64,000 nucleotides of DNA from Apium graveolens (Eukaryota; Streptophyta; Magnoliopsida; Apiales; Apiaceae), in the NCBI RefSeq assembly GCF_009905375.1, contig NC_133653.1:62747956-62811955 (forward strand), in the 5' to 3' direction. The notes beneath the pieces are model-generated. The model was not told where the DNA came from, did no database searches, and worked only from the letters and a program-made list of their open reading frames with translations. The translations under genes were made by a program, and so were the position numbers. Positions 23,626-34,984 of this stretch are shown in pieces (position 1 is the first letter of the stretch; the number at the start of each line of letters is the position of its first letter).

Positions 23626-24734
23626 TGTTAGGAATATATGTATTAGTTTGATGATAAGTTCAGCAAAACACTTAAACAGAAATCTAGTGTTTGTAGCCTC
23701 AACGGATAAGACCATCTTGGCTATCCGTTGAAGGAGTAGCCTTACTTAGCAACAAGTTTGGTATTGTAGCACATCTCACTTTCTGATTTCAAGCTGTAAT
23801 TCTTAGATGTTGTTAGGAGATAATCAGTCATGTTGACTGCTAATGGATGTACAAATCGGAGGGCTAATTGTAAATATTCCATGCCTTGTAATTTTGTATA
23901 ATTGAAGAAGCGTCAACGGATGTTGAAGACCTTCAACGGATAATAAACTAAGCTTCAACGGATGTCTCTAATGCTTCAACGGATAATATCCATCAACGGA
24001 TAAGTGCTTCAACGGATAAAGCTTCAACTGCTAGAGCATCAACGGATAAAGCCATCAACGGATGAAAGCTTCAACGGATGCACTGCTAGAGCATCAACGG
24101 ATAAAGCCATCAATGGATGAAAGCTTCAACGGATGCTCAGTCTCATAGCAGTTGATAGTGACAGTTAACAAAGCTGACAGAGGCACATGGATTGACAGAG
24201 ATGTGGTAGCCTATTTCAGGAACAGCAGAAAAAGCAGCCGTTTTTAGTCTGGTTCATAATGGAAAGTCAACAGATAATTTCATATTACACTGGATAAAAA
24301 TGGAACAGAAACAAGTGGAGAACTATTGTCTTATTATACTTAATCTTTATCTTCACTTGTAAACTTGGAGTTATATAAACCAAGTAGAAGCTAGTAATTA
24401 GAAGTGAATTTTCCCTGAGCTGTTTAGAAATATCAAGAGAGAAAATCATCTAGTTTGTACTAGGAAGCAGCTGTGATTTAATTTTGAATCACAGATTTTC
24501 TGAAATAACACATCTCTGGTGGAACAACAAATCCACCAGAAAAGTTTTAAGTTCTTTGTGTTCATTACATTTGTGTTTAAATATATATCTGTCTGCATCA
24601 GCTTCAAGCAATTTACACATATTTGATCACTCAAACACTTAGTCTTACAAATTGCTCAAAACTTGAAAAAGTTTTGAGATTTACATTCAACCCCCCCTTC
24701 TGTAAATCTCATTGTTAGTCCACTGGGAATAACA
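23626..24734 (+). repeat. SV3 5' LTR
   Basis: TGTTAGG...AATAACA. It contains 13 exact copies of TCAACGGATR (two at 23699-23731, one of them inverted, and eleven at 23913-24135) plus one single-base variant at 24110. The copies precede a typical core promoter and transcribed region; gttatataaacc near 24370 is a likely TATA box. Confidence 0.95.
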
Positions 24735-24736
24735 AT

Positions 24737-24748
24737 TGGTATCAGAGC
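24737..24748 (+). other. SV3 primer-binding site (initiator tRNA-Met type)
   Basis: TGGTATCAGAGC, two bases after the LTR end, complementary to the 3' end of plant initiator tRNA-Met. Confidence 0.9.
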
Positions 24749-24794
24749 AAGCTCTTAACATACAAAGAGTTTAAAGATCTATTCTGCTAACAGC

Positions 24795-27188
24795 ATGAGT
24801 AAGAAGGATATTGGTGTAAAGATTCCAACCCTGGAAAGAGATAACTATCATCACTGGAAGGTGAAGATGCATTTACATCTTCTCTCTCAAGATGAAAGCT
24901 ACATCAACTGCATTGAGAATGGTCCTCACATCCCACACAAGGTGGCCACAGCTGCTACTGCTACAGTTGTTGTTGGACAGTCTATTCCCAAGCCAAAGGC
25001 AGAATGGACTGTTGAAGATATTGAAGAAGTCCACAAGGACAAGAAAGCCATGAACATTTTGTTTAATGGCCTGGATCAAGATATGTTTGACAATGTCATC
25101 AATAGCCAAACTGCTAAGGAAATTTGGGATACTGTGCAGCTTATCTGTGAAGGCACTGAGCAAGTTAGAGAAAACAAAATGCAGCTTCTCATTCAACAAT
25201 ATGAATATTTCCACTTTGAAGAAGGAGAGTCATTGAATGATACATTCAACAGATTTCAGAAACTATTGAATGGATTAAAGCTGTATGGGAGAGTGTACCA
25301 AGTCAAGGACTCCAATCTAAAATTTCTAAGGTCTCTACCAAAGGAATGGAAGCCTATGACTGTTTCTCTAAGAAATTCTCAAGATTATAAGGACTTCACA
25401 CTTGAAAGATTATATGGAATTTTGAAGACTTATGAACTTGAGATGGAGCAAGATGAGCTGTTGGAAAAGGGAAAGAGAAAAGGAGGATCAGTTGCACTTG
25501 TAGCTGACAGTGAAAAAGTTGAAGCCAGAAATGAGGAAAAGACAATGCCAAGTCTCAAAATTGGCACAAGCAAATCAGAATCAAGCAAGGGTAAAGAGCA
25601 AGTTGCTGAGGATGAAGACAATTCCAGTCAGGATGAATCTGATGATATTGATGAACATTTGGCCTTTCTGTCCACGAGGTTTGCAAAGATGAAGTTCAGG
25701 AAAAACATAAAGTTCACTAAGCCAAACAAAAACATGGTGGACAAATCAAAGTTCAAATGTTACAACTGTGGCATTAGTGGACACTTTGCAAGTGAGTGTA
25801 GGAAGCCAAATTCTGAGAAAAAGAAATTTGAGCAAGTTGATTACAAAAGGAAGTATTTTGATTTACTCAAACAAAAGGAAAGAGCTTTTCTCACTCAAGA
25901 TGACTGGGCAGCAGATGGGGTAAATGAAGATGATGATGTGGAATATGTCAACCTAGCCCTGATGGCTAATTCTGATGAAAATGAAACTAGTTCATCAAGC
26001 AACCAGGTAATTACTACTGATCTCTCTCAGCTTTCTAAACATGAATGCAATGAAGCCATAAATGATATGTCCAATGAATTATATCATTTGCGTGTTTCTC
26101 TTAAATCACTAGCTAAAGAAAACACTAGGATCAAAGAAAATAATGTGTTTTTAAGTGATAGGAATGCTGTGTTAGAGAGTCAGGTAATTGAGCTTGAAAA
26201 GATTAAACTTAAATGCTTGACTGTCGAGAGTGAACTAGAAGAAGCTGTTAAGAAAGTAGAAATTCTTTCTAAACAGTTAGAAAGTGAGCAAGAGGTAATC
26301 AAGGCCTGGAAAACATCTAGGGATGTTGGTGTTCAAATTGCCAAGGTTCAGGGAATTGAATCATTCTGTGAGGATGCCTGGAAGAAAAACAAAAAGAAGT
26401 TAGAATTAATTGATGGATTGTCAACGGATGTGGAATCAACGGATGATGAAAGTTATCCGTTGAAGGAAGAAAAGGAGCATCCGTTGAAGGCTCATCAATT
26501 AAAACAGGCAAGTTCCTTTAGAAATAAAAAGAATGATTCAACTCTCAAGAACTTTGTCAAAGAAGGAGCTAGCACATCCAGAGATGTCAGTAAGGTGAAT
26601 ATAGGACACATGACTTTAGATCAGTTGAAAGATAGGCTTAAGTTGGTTGAGGATAAGAGGGAAACTAAAAGAAAATCAAAAAGAAATGGGAAGGTAGGGA
26701 TTAATAAACATAACAATTACACACCTGATAGGTATGCTCCTAGAAAAAGCTGTGTACATTGTAAAAGTGTTAATCACCTATCTGATAATTGCAAATCTGT
26801 TAAAAATGCTCCCATGCCTTCAAATCCCTCCATGCCTAACATGTCTATGTCACCTCTGCATGCTATGCCTGTTATGTCTCACCAGAATCCCCATGCACAT
26901 TTTGCAAACATGTCATACATTAACAATCCTTACTTTACTGCATTTAGTATGCCTCAAATGCCATACAATATGCCTATGTGGAATAACATGTTTGCACAAC
27001 CTATGCCTTGTCAAATTCAATCAAATGTGTTAAATGATTCTGTGACTAACCCTACACTTCAACCAACCACATCTGAGACCAAGGTTGACCCAAAGTTACC
27101 TAAGTCAAGAGATGCAGGAGGAATGAAGTCTAGGAAAAAGACTAACAAGGCTGGACCCAAGGAAACTTGGGTACCAAAATCAACTTGA
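24795..27188 (+). CDS. gag: SV3 Gag polyprotein, 797 aa
   Basis: Gag assembles the cytoplasmic particle that packages element RNA. The start MSKKDIGVKIP lies 47 nt after the primer-binding site and matches SV1. Residues 1-220 form the copia Gag core (NYHHWKVKMHLHL, AKEIWDTVQ, LRSLPKEWKPM). A zinc knuckle CYNCGISGHFASEC lies near residue 322, followed by an acidic and coiled-coil-like stretch (residues 430-520). A second knuckle CVHCKSVNHLSDNC lies near residue 652, and a Met/Asn/Pro-rich tail ends KETWVPKST. Two knuckles and a long C-terminus are Sirevirus traits. Four copies of the TCAACGGATR motif lie in the coding sequence at 26421-26488, between the knuckles. Pol follows 13 nt after the stop in another frame. 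Confidence 0.9.
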   Translation: MSKKDIGVKIPTLERDNYHHWKVKMHLHLLSQDESYINCIENGPHIPHKVATAATATVVVGQSIPKPKAEWTVEDIEEVHKDKKAMNILFNGLDQDMFDNVINSQTAKEIWDTVQLICEGTEQVRENKMQLLIQQYEYFHFEEGESLNDTFNRFQKLLNGLKLYGRVYQVKDSNLKFLRSLPKEWKPMTVSLRNSQDYKDFTLERLYGILKTYELEMEQDELLEKGKRKGGSVALVADSEKVEARNEEKTMPSLKIGTSKSESSKGKEQVAEDEDNSSQDESDDIDEHLAFLSTRFAKMKFRKNIKFTKPNKNMVDKSKFKCYNCGISGHFASECRKPNSEKKKFEQVDYKRKYFDLLKQKERAFLTQDDWAADGVNEDDDVEYVNLALMANSDENETSSSSNQVITTDLSQLSKHECNEAINDMSNELYHLRVSLKSLAKENTRIKENNVFLSDRNAVLESQVIELEKIKLKCLTVESELEEAVKKVEILSKQLESEQEVIKAWKTSRDVGVQIAKVQGIESFCEDAWKKNKKKLELIDGLSTDVESTDDESYPLKEEKEHPLKAHQLKQASSFRNKKNDSTLKNFVKEGASTSRDVSKVNIGHMTLDQLKDRLKLVEDKRETKRKSKRNGKVGINKHNNYTPDRYAPRKSCVHCKSVNHLSDNCKSVKNAPMPSNPSMPNMSMSPLHAMPVMSHQNPHAHFANMSYINNPYFTAFSMPQMPYNMPMWNNMFAQPMPCQIQSNVLNDSVTNPTLQPTTSETKVDPKLPKSRDAGGMKSRKKTNKAGPKETWVPKST

Positions 27189-27201
27189 TTGATTTTGTTG
27201 T

Positions 27202-30200
27202 GTGCAGGGACAAAGAAGGAATCTATGGTACTTGGACAGTGGTTGTTCAAGACACATGACAGGAGATTTCACCCTGCTCACAGAATTTAAGGAGAGAGCT
27301 GGCCCTAACATAACCTTTGGAGATGACAGCAAAGGATTCACTATGGGATATGGCTTGATTTCAAAAGAAAATGTCATCATTGATGAAGTTGCATTGGTTG
27401 ATGGTCTCAAACACAATTTATTGAGCATCAGTCAACTATGTGACAGAGGGAATACTGTTTCCTTCAATTCTGAAGCCTGTATTGTCACAAGTAAAAAGAA
27501 CAATAAAGTGGTTCTAACTGGAGTTAGAAAAGGAAATGTGTACTTAGCTGATTTCAACTCTACAGATGCAGAATCCATTACTTGTCTTCTCAGCAAAGCA
27601 AGTCCAGTTGAAAGTTGGCTATGGCACAAGAAGCTGTCCCATTTGAATTTCAAGACAATGAATGATCTAGTCAAAAAGGACTTAGTTAGAGGAATGCCTC
27701 TAGTGGAATTCACAAGGGATGGACTGTGTGATGCTTGTCAGAAAGGAAAGCAAAAGAAAGTATCATTCAGTAAGAAGCTTGAATCTGCAATTGATGAACC
27801 ACTGCAACTTCTACACATGGATCTTTTTGGACCAGTCAATTTACTGTCAATCTCAAGGAAAAGATACTGCCTAGTGATTGTAGATGATTTCTCAAAGTTT
27901 TCATGGGTTTATTTTCTTGGATCAAAGGATGAAGCTAGTGAAATCATCATCAATCATATCAAGCAAGTCAACAATCATCCTGATTTCAAAGTAAGGAATA
28001 TTAGGAGTGACAATGGAACTGAGTTCAAGAATTCAACCATGAAGATGTTCTGTAGAGTAAATGGGATCATGCATGAGTTCTCAGCTCCAAGAACTCCACA
28101 ACAAAATGGTGTGGTGGAAAGGAAGAACAGATCACTAATTGAAGCTGCAAGGACAATGCTTGAGGAGTCAAAGCTCCCAACTTATTTTTGGGCTGAGGCT
28201 GTTAACTGTGCATGTTACACTCAGAATATTTCTCTAATCAATCAAGCAAAATGCATGACTCCCTATCAATTATTCAAGAGAAGAAAACCAACTTTAAACT
28301 TTCTACATGTCTTTGGTTACAAATGTTATATCTTAAGGAATCAATCTGATCACAAAGGAAAGTTTGATGCAAAGGCTGATGAAGGAATATTTGTTGGTTA
28401 TTATGCTGGAAAATCATATAGGGTCTACAATCTAAGAACCAACATTGTCATGGAATCTGTACATGTTGTGTTTGATGATAAAAAGATTGATGGACTAACA
28501 GATGAGGGACATCATGAAGGACTCAAATTTGATAATATTGAGATATATTGTGATGATAGTGAAGATGAGAATGATGAAGAAGGCATCTCAAGAAGAAACC
28601 AGAGTCTGCCTTTGGATAATGCACATAATGCTGCATCCGTTGAAAGTCAAAATTCAGCTTCCGTTGAAAGAAGCAATGCAGCATCCGTTGAAAGACAAAG
28701 TGTATCATCCGTTAAAGTTCATAACGAAGCATCTGTTGATCACAGTCTGTCAACGGATAATCACTTCACCTCATCAGTTGATAGAACTCCCAATTCCTTT
28801 CAAAGGATCAGCAACTCAGGGGGAGTTTCAACAAATCAACATTCTATCTCACATCATGACAATACCGAGGCAACCTCATCAAGGGCTAATCTACCACCTC
28901 AAAGGAAATGGACCAAGAATCACCCTTTTGAACTGATCATTGGTGATGCTACATCTAAAGTACAAACTAGAAGGGCTACTCAAGATGAATGTCTGTATAG
29001 TAGCTTTCTATCACAGGAGGAACCTAAGCGAGTGGAAGAAGCTCTTTTGGATCCAGATTGGATTTTAGCTATGCAAGAGGAGCTAAACCAATTTGAAAAG
29101 AACAAAGTGTGGAAGCTGGTACCCAAGCCAAAGAATAAGAGTTCTATTGACACAAAATGGGTATTCAGAAACAAGATAGATGAAAATGGCATTGTCATAA
29201 GGAATAAAGCCAGATTGGTTGCCAAAGGCTATTCTCAACAAGAGGGAATAGATTTTGATGAAACATTTGCTCCAGTTGCAAGACTTGAAGCCATCAGAAT
29301 CTTTCTAGCCTATGCAGCTAATGCCAATTTCAAAGTCTATCAGATGGATGTCAAGAGTGCATTTCTAAATGGGGAATTGGAGGAAGAATTTTATGTAAGC
29401 CAACCTCCAGGTTTTGAAGATCCAAATTTTCCAGACAATGTCTATTATTTGTTAAAAGCACTCTATGGACTAAAGCAAGCACCTAGAGCCTGGTATGAGA
29501 CTTTATCAAAGTTCCTTCTAGATAATCACTTCACAAGAGGTACTGTTGACAAAACTCTCTTCTTTAGAAATGTTAATGGCTCTAAGATACTTGTACAAAT
29601 TTATGTAGATGATATTATATTTGGATCTACAGATGATAAACTTTGTAAAAAGTTTGCTAAATTAATGCAAAGTAAATACGAAATGAGCATGATGGGAGAG
29701 CTAACTTACTTTCTTGGTTTACAAGTTAAACAAGTTAGTGGTGGAATTTTCATTAGTCAAACTAAATATATTTATGATCTTTTAAAGAAGTTTGACTTAA
29801 TGGATTGTTCACCTGCAAAAACTCCCATGGCCACTGCCACCAAGCTTGAATTAAACAAGGCTGAAAAGTCTGTGGATATTACAAGTTATAGAGGCATGGT
29901 TGGCTCACTTTTATATTTAACTGCCAATAGACCTGATATTATGTTTTCTACATGTCTCTGTGTTAGATTTCAAGCTGACCCTAAAGAATCTCACTTAGTG
30001 GCTATTAAAAGAATTTTCAGATATCTCAAAAGGACTCCAAATCTAGGAATTTGGTACCCTAGAGAGTCTGGTTTTGATCTAATTGGCTACTCAGATGCAG
30101 ATTATGCAGGCTGCAAATTAGACAGGAAAAGCACAACAGGCACCTGTCAATTTCTAGGAAACAAGCTTGTATCATGGTTCAGCAAGAAGCAGAATTTTGT

Positions 30201-30546
30201 TTCCACATCAACAGCTGAAGCTGAATACATTACAGCTGGTAGTTTCTGTGCTCAAATACTGTGGATGAGGAATCAGTTATTTGACTATGGTATAACTGTT
30301 GACAAAATTCCAATATTTTGTGACAACACAAGTGCCATTGCCATTATTGAAAATCCAGTGCAGCACTCAAGAACCAAGCACATTGATATCAAGTACCACT
30401 TCATTAGGGAACATGTGATGAAAGGTACAGTGGAACTTCATTTTGTTCCAAGTGAAAAGCAGATTGCAGACATATTTACCAAGCCACTTGATGAATCAAC
30501 ATTCACAAGATTAGTAAGTAAATTAGGTATGCTTAACTATTCATAA
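27202..30546 (+). CDS. pol: SV3 Pol polyprotein (PR-IN-RT-RH), 1114 aa
   Basis: One uninterrupted frame, +1 relative to gag; the true N-terminus is uncertain because it is reached by recoding or readthrough (the open frame begins near 27202 without an ATG). Protease: [13 protein letters not shown] (residues 10-22). Integrase: zinc-binding HKKLSHLN...CDACQKGK (about 140-182), core [17 protein letters not shown] and [47 protein letters not shown] and an intact YVDD near residue 801. RNase [35 protein letters not shown]. The integrase-RT linker (28630-28760) carries family-motif copies and a PPT-like AGGGGGAG at 28818. All visible catalytic residues are present. Confidence 0.92.
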   Translation: MQGQRRNLWYLDSGCSRHMTGDFTLLTEFKERAGPNITFGDDSKGFTMGYGLISKENVIIDEVALVDGLKHNLLSISQLCDRGNTVSFNSEACIVTSKKNNKVVLTGVRKGNVYLADFNSTDAESITCLLSKASPVESWLWHKKLSHLNFKTMNDLVKKDLVRGMPLVEFTRDGLCDACQKGKQKKVSFSKKLESAIDEPLQLLHMDLFGPVNLLSISRKRYCLVIVDDFSKFSWVYFLGSKDEASEIIINHIKQVNNHPDFKVRNIRSDNGTEFKNSTMKMFCRVNGIMHEFSAPRTPQQNGVVERKNRSLIEAARTMLEESKLPTYFWAEAVNCACYTQNISLINQAKCMTPYQLFKRRKPTLNFLHVFGYKCYILRNQSDHKGKFDAKADEGIFVGYYAGKSYRVYNLRTNIVMESVHVVFDDKKIDGLTDEGHHEGLKFDNIEIYCDDSEDENDEEGISRRNQSLPLDNAHNAASVESQNSASVERSNAASVERQSVSSVKVHNEASVDHSLSTDNHFTSSVDRTPNSFQRISNSGGVSTNQHSISHHDNTEATSSRANLPPQRKWTKNHPFELIIGDATSKVQTRRATQDECLYSSFLSQEEPKRVEEALLDPDWILAMQEELNQFEKNKVWKLVPKPKNKSSIDTKWVFRNKIDENGIVIRNKARLVAKGYSQQEGIDFDETFAPVARLEAIRIFLAYAANANFKVYQMDVKSAFLNGELEEEFYVSQPPGFEDPNFPDNVYYLLKALYGLKQAPRAWYETLSKFLLDNHFTRGTVDKTLFFRNVNGSKILVQIYVDDIIFGSTDDKLCKKFAKLMQSKYEMSMMGELTYFLGLQVKQVSGGIFISQTKYIYDLLKKFDLMDCSPAKTPMATATKLELNKAEKSVDITSYRGMVGSLLYLTANRPDIMFSTCLCVRFQADPKESHLVAIKRIFRYLKRTPNLGIWYPRESGFDLIGYSDADYAGCKLDRKSTTGTCQFLGNKLVSWFSKKQNFVSTSTAEAEYITAGSFCAQILWMRNQLFDYGITVDKIPIFCDNTSAIAIIENPVQHSRTKHIDIKYHFIREHVMKGTVELHFVPSEKQIADIFTKPLDESTFTRLVSKLGMLNYS

Positions 30547-31077
30547 TCTATATCATCTATGTAATCTGTCTCGTAGCCTGAAATGAATTTGCTGCAAGAA
30601 CAAAGTTGGCTTTAATCAAGACTTATCCTATCAACGGATATTCCCTATCCGTTGAAAGCCAAAATTGTTCTATCAACGGATATTCATTATCCGTTGAAAG
30701 ACAAATACATTTCTGGTAATTTTATCCTTCAACGGATAAAATAGGGTTGTTCATCAACGGATAACTATTTACCTTATCCGTTGATGTGTCACGTTAGTGA
30801 GTCACAGCCTTGATTCTTTTACTCAACCGTTGATACAGATATACAGTGTTGTATGTATTTGTATTTACGGTAGTTTTCAGAATTTCTACAGTTTCATTTA
30901 TTCCTGAACGACTTTCACTTACTTAAAAGTATCATTTAATTATTTTAATTTGTGTTTTAATTCAAGAAAGTATAAAAGCCCAATTGAATTCTCATTTCCA
31001 CTTTACGCTTTCTTGCAATTATCATTCTCTTTCTCTCTCAATTCTCAAGTTCTTCTCTGCAACCTCTACTCACAAAA
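30547..31077 (+). promoter_or_regulatory. SV3 spacer: motif cluster, TATA box and leader of the accessory ORF
   Basis: Seven exact copies of TCAACGGATA/TATCCGTTGA lie at 30631-30784, several arranged as inverted pairs about 5-6 bp apart that could form hairpins. Downstream, TATAAAAGCC (30971-30980) is followed by a CT-rich leader and the ATG at 31078. Motif cluster, TATA box, leader and ORF together look like a self-contained promoter for a subgenomic transcript. Confidence 0.6.
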
Positions 31078-32781
31078 ATGGCACCAGTAGTCAAAATTAT
31101 GTCTCAAACAGGATTTGTTTATGAAAAGAATAATTTCATAGTCTTGGTTGAAAAGAAGGAAGCCCATTCTGATTATCACAAGATGATGGACTTCATCAAG
31201 AACTGCAAACTGAGCTATGCAATGCTGGAAGCCCCAACCATCTACTGTGAAGTGATTGAGGAGATTTGGACAACTGCAGAGTTCAACTCCACAGATATGA
31301 CTATTGCCTTCTCTCTCAAAGGTAAGGACTATTGCATTAATTGTGATGATTTACAATCTTGCTTTAAGTTGCCTGAGAATAATGCCATGACACCACACAC
31401 TGATAAAGATGTCTCTGCTATGCTAGATTCCATAGGCTATGCTTTTGATTCTACTAGTTTAGGTAGTATTAGAAGGAAAGGCCTTAGGAAAGAATGGAGT
31501 TTTCTTGGAGATGCCTTTATTAAGGTTTTCTCTGGGAAGATTAGCAATTTTGATGCTATCACTTCATCTCTTGTTAATATGCTCTATATGCTAGTTTCTG
31601 ATAGGTACTTTAATTTTAGCAACTGTGTTATGCTAGAATTAGGTTCCAGATTAGGTAACAAAGCTAATAGACCACATAACATCTACTTTGCTAGATTCTT
31701 TATGTTATTGGCTAACCATGTTGCTGAAGGTTTGGTTATATCCAATAAGAATAATAAACTCAAATGCTGGGCACAAGAGAAAAGGGTCCTTGCAGACCTT
31801 TTGAGAATGAACCTCAACAGCCAGGTGCCATTGGTATACTTTCCAATCATGAATGCACCACAGGTAAGTGAGGTAAATGTTTCTATAACTCCTACTATTT
31901 CCAACCCCAATGTTTCTTTGCCTTCTAGTGTGGCTATGGAACCTGTGTCATTGTCCAAACAGGCTCCTACCAAAGCCACCAAATCTAAAATCTCCAAAGT
32001 CAAGTCAAAGAAACCTACCTCTGTTGTTTCTCAAAAGACAACAGTTGTAACAACTACCATAAACCCTGAAGGGAGTGAACAGGGTGTGAGTGGTGAGGGG
32101 AGGGGTGAACATCAAAAAGCCCCCCAGGATAAGGTGGGAGAGGTGAGTGGTACCCATTCCAGCCAAGCCACAGTCTCTCAAAAGACTGTAGTGGTTCAAA
32201 AGGAGTCCAGCACATCCCTAGTTGCATCCTCCCAAAAGGATGTAACTATTGAAAATAGTCCCCATCCAGGGACACAGAACAAAAGAGGGAGGGACACTGA
32301 AGCTACACATTCACCAATTCAAGCCTTTTCAAGGAAGAAGAAGGCCAAAACCCTAGTTTCCACACAAGGGACACACACAGCACAGATACACCCACCAGTA
32401 TCTGTGCCTTCTCAAATTCAGCTTGATGTGATTCCAGCAAATGTGGAATCACAACCCCATTCTCTCAATATAGACACACATCATTCCTCAAACTCTCCTA
32501 CACCCTCTCTGGATGTGGATATGATATTCACATCAATTCCTGATTCTCCCTCATTAAAACTCAGGGAGGAGCCCCACTCAAAACCTGGCGATCATCATCT
32601 TTTAGATGATTTGTTGGATCATCAGCCAATTCTTTCAGATGTAGTTGCAGAATCTGTGTCACCTCACTTAAAAATCAATCCACACAGATTCAACAATTAT
32701 ATCACTTTCTATCTCTACATCATTTCCTTCTTCAACGGATATCTCTCATCCGTTGACAAGTGGTTGTTCTTCAACGGATAA
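31078..32781 (+). CDS. SV3 accessory protein, N-terminal part (567 codons)
   Basis: Opens MAPVVKIMSQTGFVYEKNNF. Residues 1-260 form a folded-looking region (MLEAPTIYCEVIEEIWTTAE, CFKLPENNAM, LRKEWSFLGDAFIKVFSGKI, IYFARFFMLLANHVAEGL) shared with SV1 and SV2. Residues 270-560 are a Ser/Thr/Pro/Lys-rich, probably disordered segment with basic clusters such as KKKAKTL, a possible nuclear localisation signal. The frame ends inside the motif cluster 32732-32846, and the protein continues in another frame from about 32753, so one frameshift separates the two parts. There is no signal peptide, no transmembrane helix and no enzyme motif. Such ORFs in Sireviruses have been labelled envelope-like; I do not see support for that. 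Function unknown. Confidence 0.7.
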   Translation: MAPVVKIMSQTGFVYEKNNFIVLVEKKEAHSDYHKMMDFIKNCKLSYAMLEAPTIYCEVIEEIWTTAEFNSTDMTIAFSLKGKDYCINCDDLQSCFKLPENNAMTPHTDKDVSAMLDSIGYAFDSTSLGSIRRKGLRKEWSFLGDAFIKVFSGKISNFDAITSSLVNMLYMLVSDRYFNFSNCVMLELGSRLGNKANRPHNIYFARFFMLLANHVAEGLVISNKNNKLKCWAQEKRVLADLLRMNLNSQVPLVYFPIMNAPQVSEVNVSITPTISNPNVSLPSSVAMEPVSLSKQAPTKATKSKISKVKSKKPTSVVSQKTTVVTTTINPEGSEQGVSGEGRGEHQKAPQDKVGEVSGTHSSQATVSQKTVVVQKESSTSLVASSQKDVTIENSPHPGTQNKRGRDTEATHSPIQAFSRKKKAKTLVSTQGTHTAQIHPPVSVPSQIQLDVIPANVESQPHSLNIDTHHSSNSPTPSLDVDMIFTSIPDSPSLKLREEPHSKPGDHHLLDDLLDHQPILSDVVAESVSPHLKINPHRFNNYITFYLYIISFFNGYLSSVDKWLFFNG

Positions 32782-33905
32782 GCTTAACAGCAGTTATCCG
32801 TTGATACCATCAGTTTCCACTTCAACGGATACTCCCTATCCGTTGATGGCCTCTACACACTTAACAGAAACAACTCCAACTGTAGAGGACATGGCAACTG
32901 TACAATCACTTTTAGGCTTGAGGGAAGGGAGTGATTTTTTGAGTGAGAGGCTGGGTTGCTCCCAGGCAAAAGGAGAGGTTGAGAGTCACCAAATGCATGC
33001 TATTTCTTCCAGCATGGCAAAAGTAAGTGAGAGGAGTGCCACCTTAGAAGGTGAGGGTGTGAGGGTGTGTGTGAGCCAGGGGGAGCCCCTGATGCAAGAA
33101 AAGAGAGAAATTGAGAGAAAGGCAGGTACAGAAGCTATAGGGGTGGATCCAGCCATTGCTAGTGAGTTAATGAAAGTGGATGATGCAGATAAGGGAAGAC
33201 AATTTCAGCAACACTACAAAGCTGTCATTGATAACATTTCCTTGGATGCTGATACTTTTACTCACCCTATTTCAGCCTATCAACTATTGGCTGCACAGGG
33301 CAATGTGGAGGCAGAACAGACACTACACATTGTACACACTTTAGAATCTCTTCTCAGAGACAAAGCTGCTGTCAATAGGCTGCCTTCTCAAGCTGGTGAG
33401 CCATCTGAAGAATTTGGAGTAAATTCTAATGATGATGACTCTAATTCCTTGAATGAGAGCATGAACTTAGGGGGAGTAGCAGGCCCAAGTTCTGTTCCTA
33501 ATCTTCCTGCATGGGCATGGGCAAAACCATCAACACCAGGAGAGTTTGGTGTCACTTTGGTCAAACAAGTCATGACAATTCAGCAGGCCATTCAGGAGAC
33601 TCAGGATGCTGGTACCAAGGCAATTCTTCAAGCTCATCTCGAATCTCTGCATCTCTTGCAGTTGCAGCATTACCAGCAAAATCTAAGTGTGGATGAGCTC
33701 AAGCTGGACATTGCTGATCTGAAATCCTACAATGCTGAGAAATTGGATTCAGTTATACCCTATGGTACTATGCAAGATTTGTTGAGGAGACTAAGGAAGG
33801 CCTCTGATCCTGACAAGAGGCTGGCCAGATTGGAAGATAAGGTTCAAATCATTGAAGACTCTATGGTCACCATTCTTCAGAATCAACAAACTCAAACAAA
33901 TCTCC
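32753..33905 (+). CDS. SV3 accessory protein, middle part (shifted frame)
   Basis: This continues the accessory ORF after a frameshift within the motif cluster. The segment includes TVQSLLGLREGSDFLSERLG, LDADTFTHPISAYQLLAAQG, VKQVMTIQQAIQETQDAGTK and a helical region with LRRLRKASDPDKRLARLEDK followed by TILQNQQTQTNLL, which looks like a coiled coil ending at the TAT1 insertion. In-frame AGGGGGAG at 33469 is a PPT-like sequence. After the insertion (one TCTCC copy removed) the frame continues without change at 44605. Family unknown; a structural or DNA-associated role is conceivable but unproven. Confidence 0.65.
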
Positions 33906-34450
33906 TGTTATGGATAAAAAGCTAAGGTTATTATTTGCTGTATTTATTACTAAGATTCGGGAGCTCAAGGCCTTTAATGGCTGCTCTCGTGCTTCGTGGC
34001 TCGATCTGTCTTTACGAGATGCCTACGTATCTCTGTGAATTAGAGAATCAAGCCAAAAAACGTAGTTCTGATCTGTGGGGTGAGGCCTCTTATATAGATG
34101 TTGGGAGTCCTTGAATTGGACTTGGTATAGGAGACTTGATGGGCAAGTCTCATAATTAGAATGGACTTTGGAGTCCTAGATAGTAGGAAACTGATTTCTT
34201 ATCCTTTTAGGTCCCCTTGAGGCTAATCTATAAGGATTTATATCCTTATCGGGACTCTTCTCAATAACTGATTTTTCCCTTATTAATTAATTACGAAATT
34301 AATTAATAATCAGGGTTTTTGGGCCTTTTTTATTCCACCAGGCCTGATCTGGTCCATCAGGCTTAACCTTTCTGGTCTGAATATCATACATCTTCTTATT
34401 GGGCCTAGCAGCCCATTAATTATAAAATCAGGACTTATTTATCCCTATCA
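33906..34450 (-). repeat. TAT1 3' LTR
   Basis: TGTTATGG...CCCTATCA on the plus strand. Same length as the right copy. The polypurine tract lies just inside at 34451-34465 (minus strand AGTTGGGGGGCAAA), which marks this as the 3' LTR. Confidence 0.93.
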
Positions 34451-34599
34451 TTTGCCCCCCAACTTTTGGGAAACATTGATTAGGTTTCGCAGAAGTTAAA
34501 TCTATTCGTTCCCTTACAGGGTTTCGTTTTTGCGTAAAGTGTGGAGCGACCTACACATTTACAATGAATCTTCCTTTTATTCAGAAATTTTCCAGGAAT

Positions 34600-34870
34600 T
34601 TTTCCCTAATTTTCTGGGATTTTTCCTAATTTTCTGGGATTTTTCCCTAATTTTCTGGGATTTATCCTTAATTTCTGGATTTTTCCCTAATTTTCTGGGA
34701 TTTATCCTTAATTTCTGGATTTTTCCCTTAATTTCTGGGATTTATCCTTAATTTCTGGAGTTTTCCCTTAATTTCTGGATTTTTCCCTTAATTTTCTGGG
34801 ATTTATCCTTAATTTCTGGATCTTTCCCTTAATTTCTGGGATTTATCCTTATTTTTCTGGATTTATTCCT
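34600..34870 (+). repeat. TAT1 minisatellite, about 20-bp units
   Basis: About 13 tandem, slightly variable copies of a unit like TTTCTGGGATTTWTCCYTAA between the 3' LTR and the antisense gene. Confidence 0.8.
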
Positions 34871-34984
34871 TATTCCTGAAAATATTAGTATTTTTCAGAA
34901 ATTATTTAAGGAATTTCCTTATTTTTCTGTAATTTTCCAGGAATTTTTCCTTCCCTTTTTCTTCCCTTTTTTTTAATACAAATT

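Noticed and set aside
23690..24140. CRISPR-like array from the regularly recurring TCAACGGAT units
   Set aside because: Units are only 10 bp, spacers vary and are themselves partly repeated, copies occur in both orientations, and the block is an LTR of a plant retrotransposon.
24737..24748. tRNA gene
   Set aside because: The 12-base match to initiator tRNA-Met is the primer-binding site; no cloverleaf is present. I found no tRNA or rRNA genes in the window.
28502..28936. 144-codon ORF in SV3 pol region
   Set aside because: It overlaps the long pol frame in a low-complexity linker and has no family resemblance.
31078..32781. Viral envelope gene
   Set aside because: Such ORFs have been called envelope-like by position, but I see no signal peptide, transmembrane segment or glycoprotein features; the content is charged, Ser/Pro-rich and coiled-coil.
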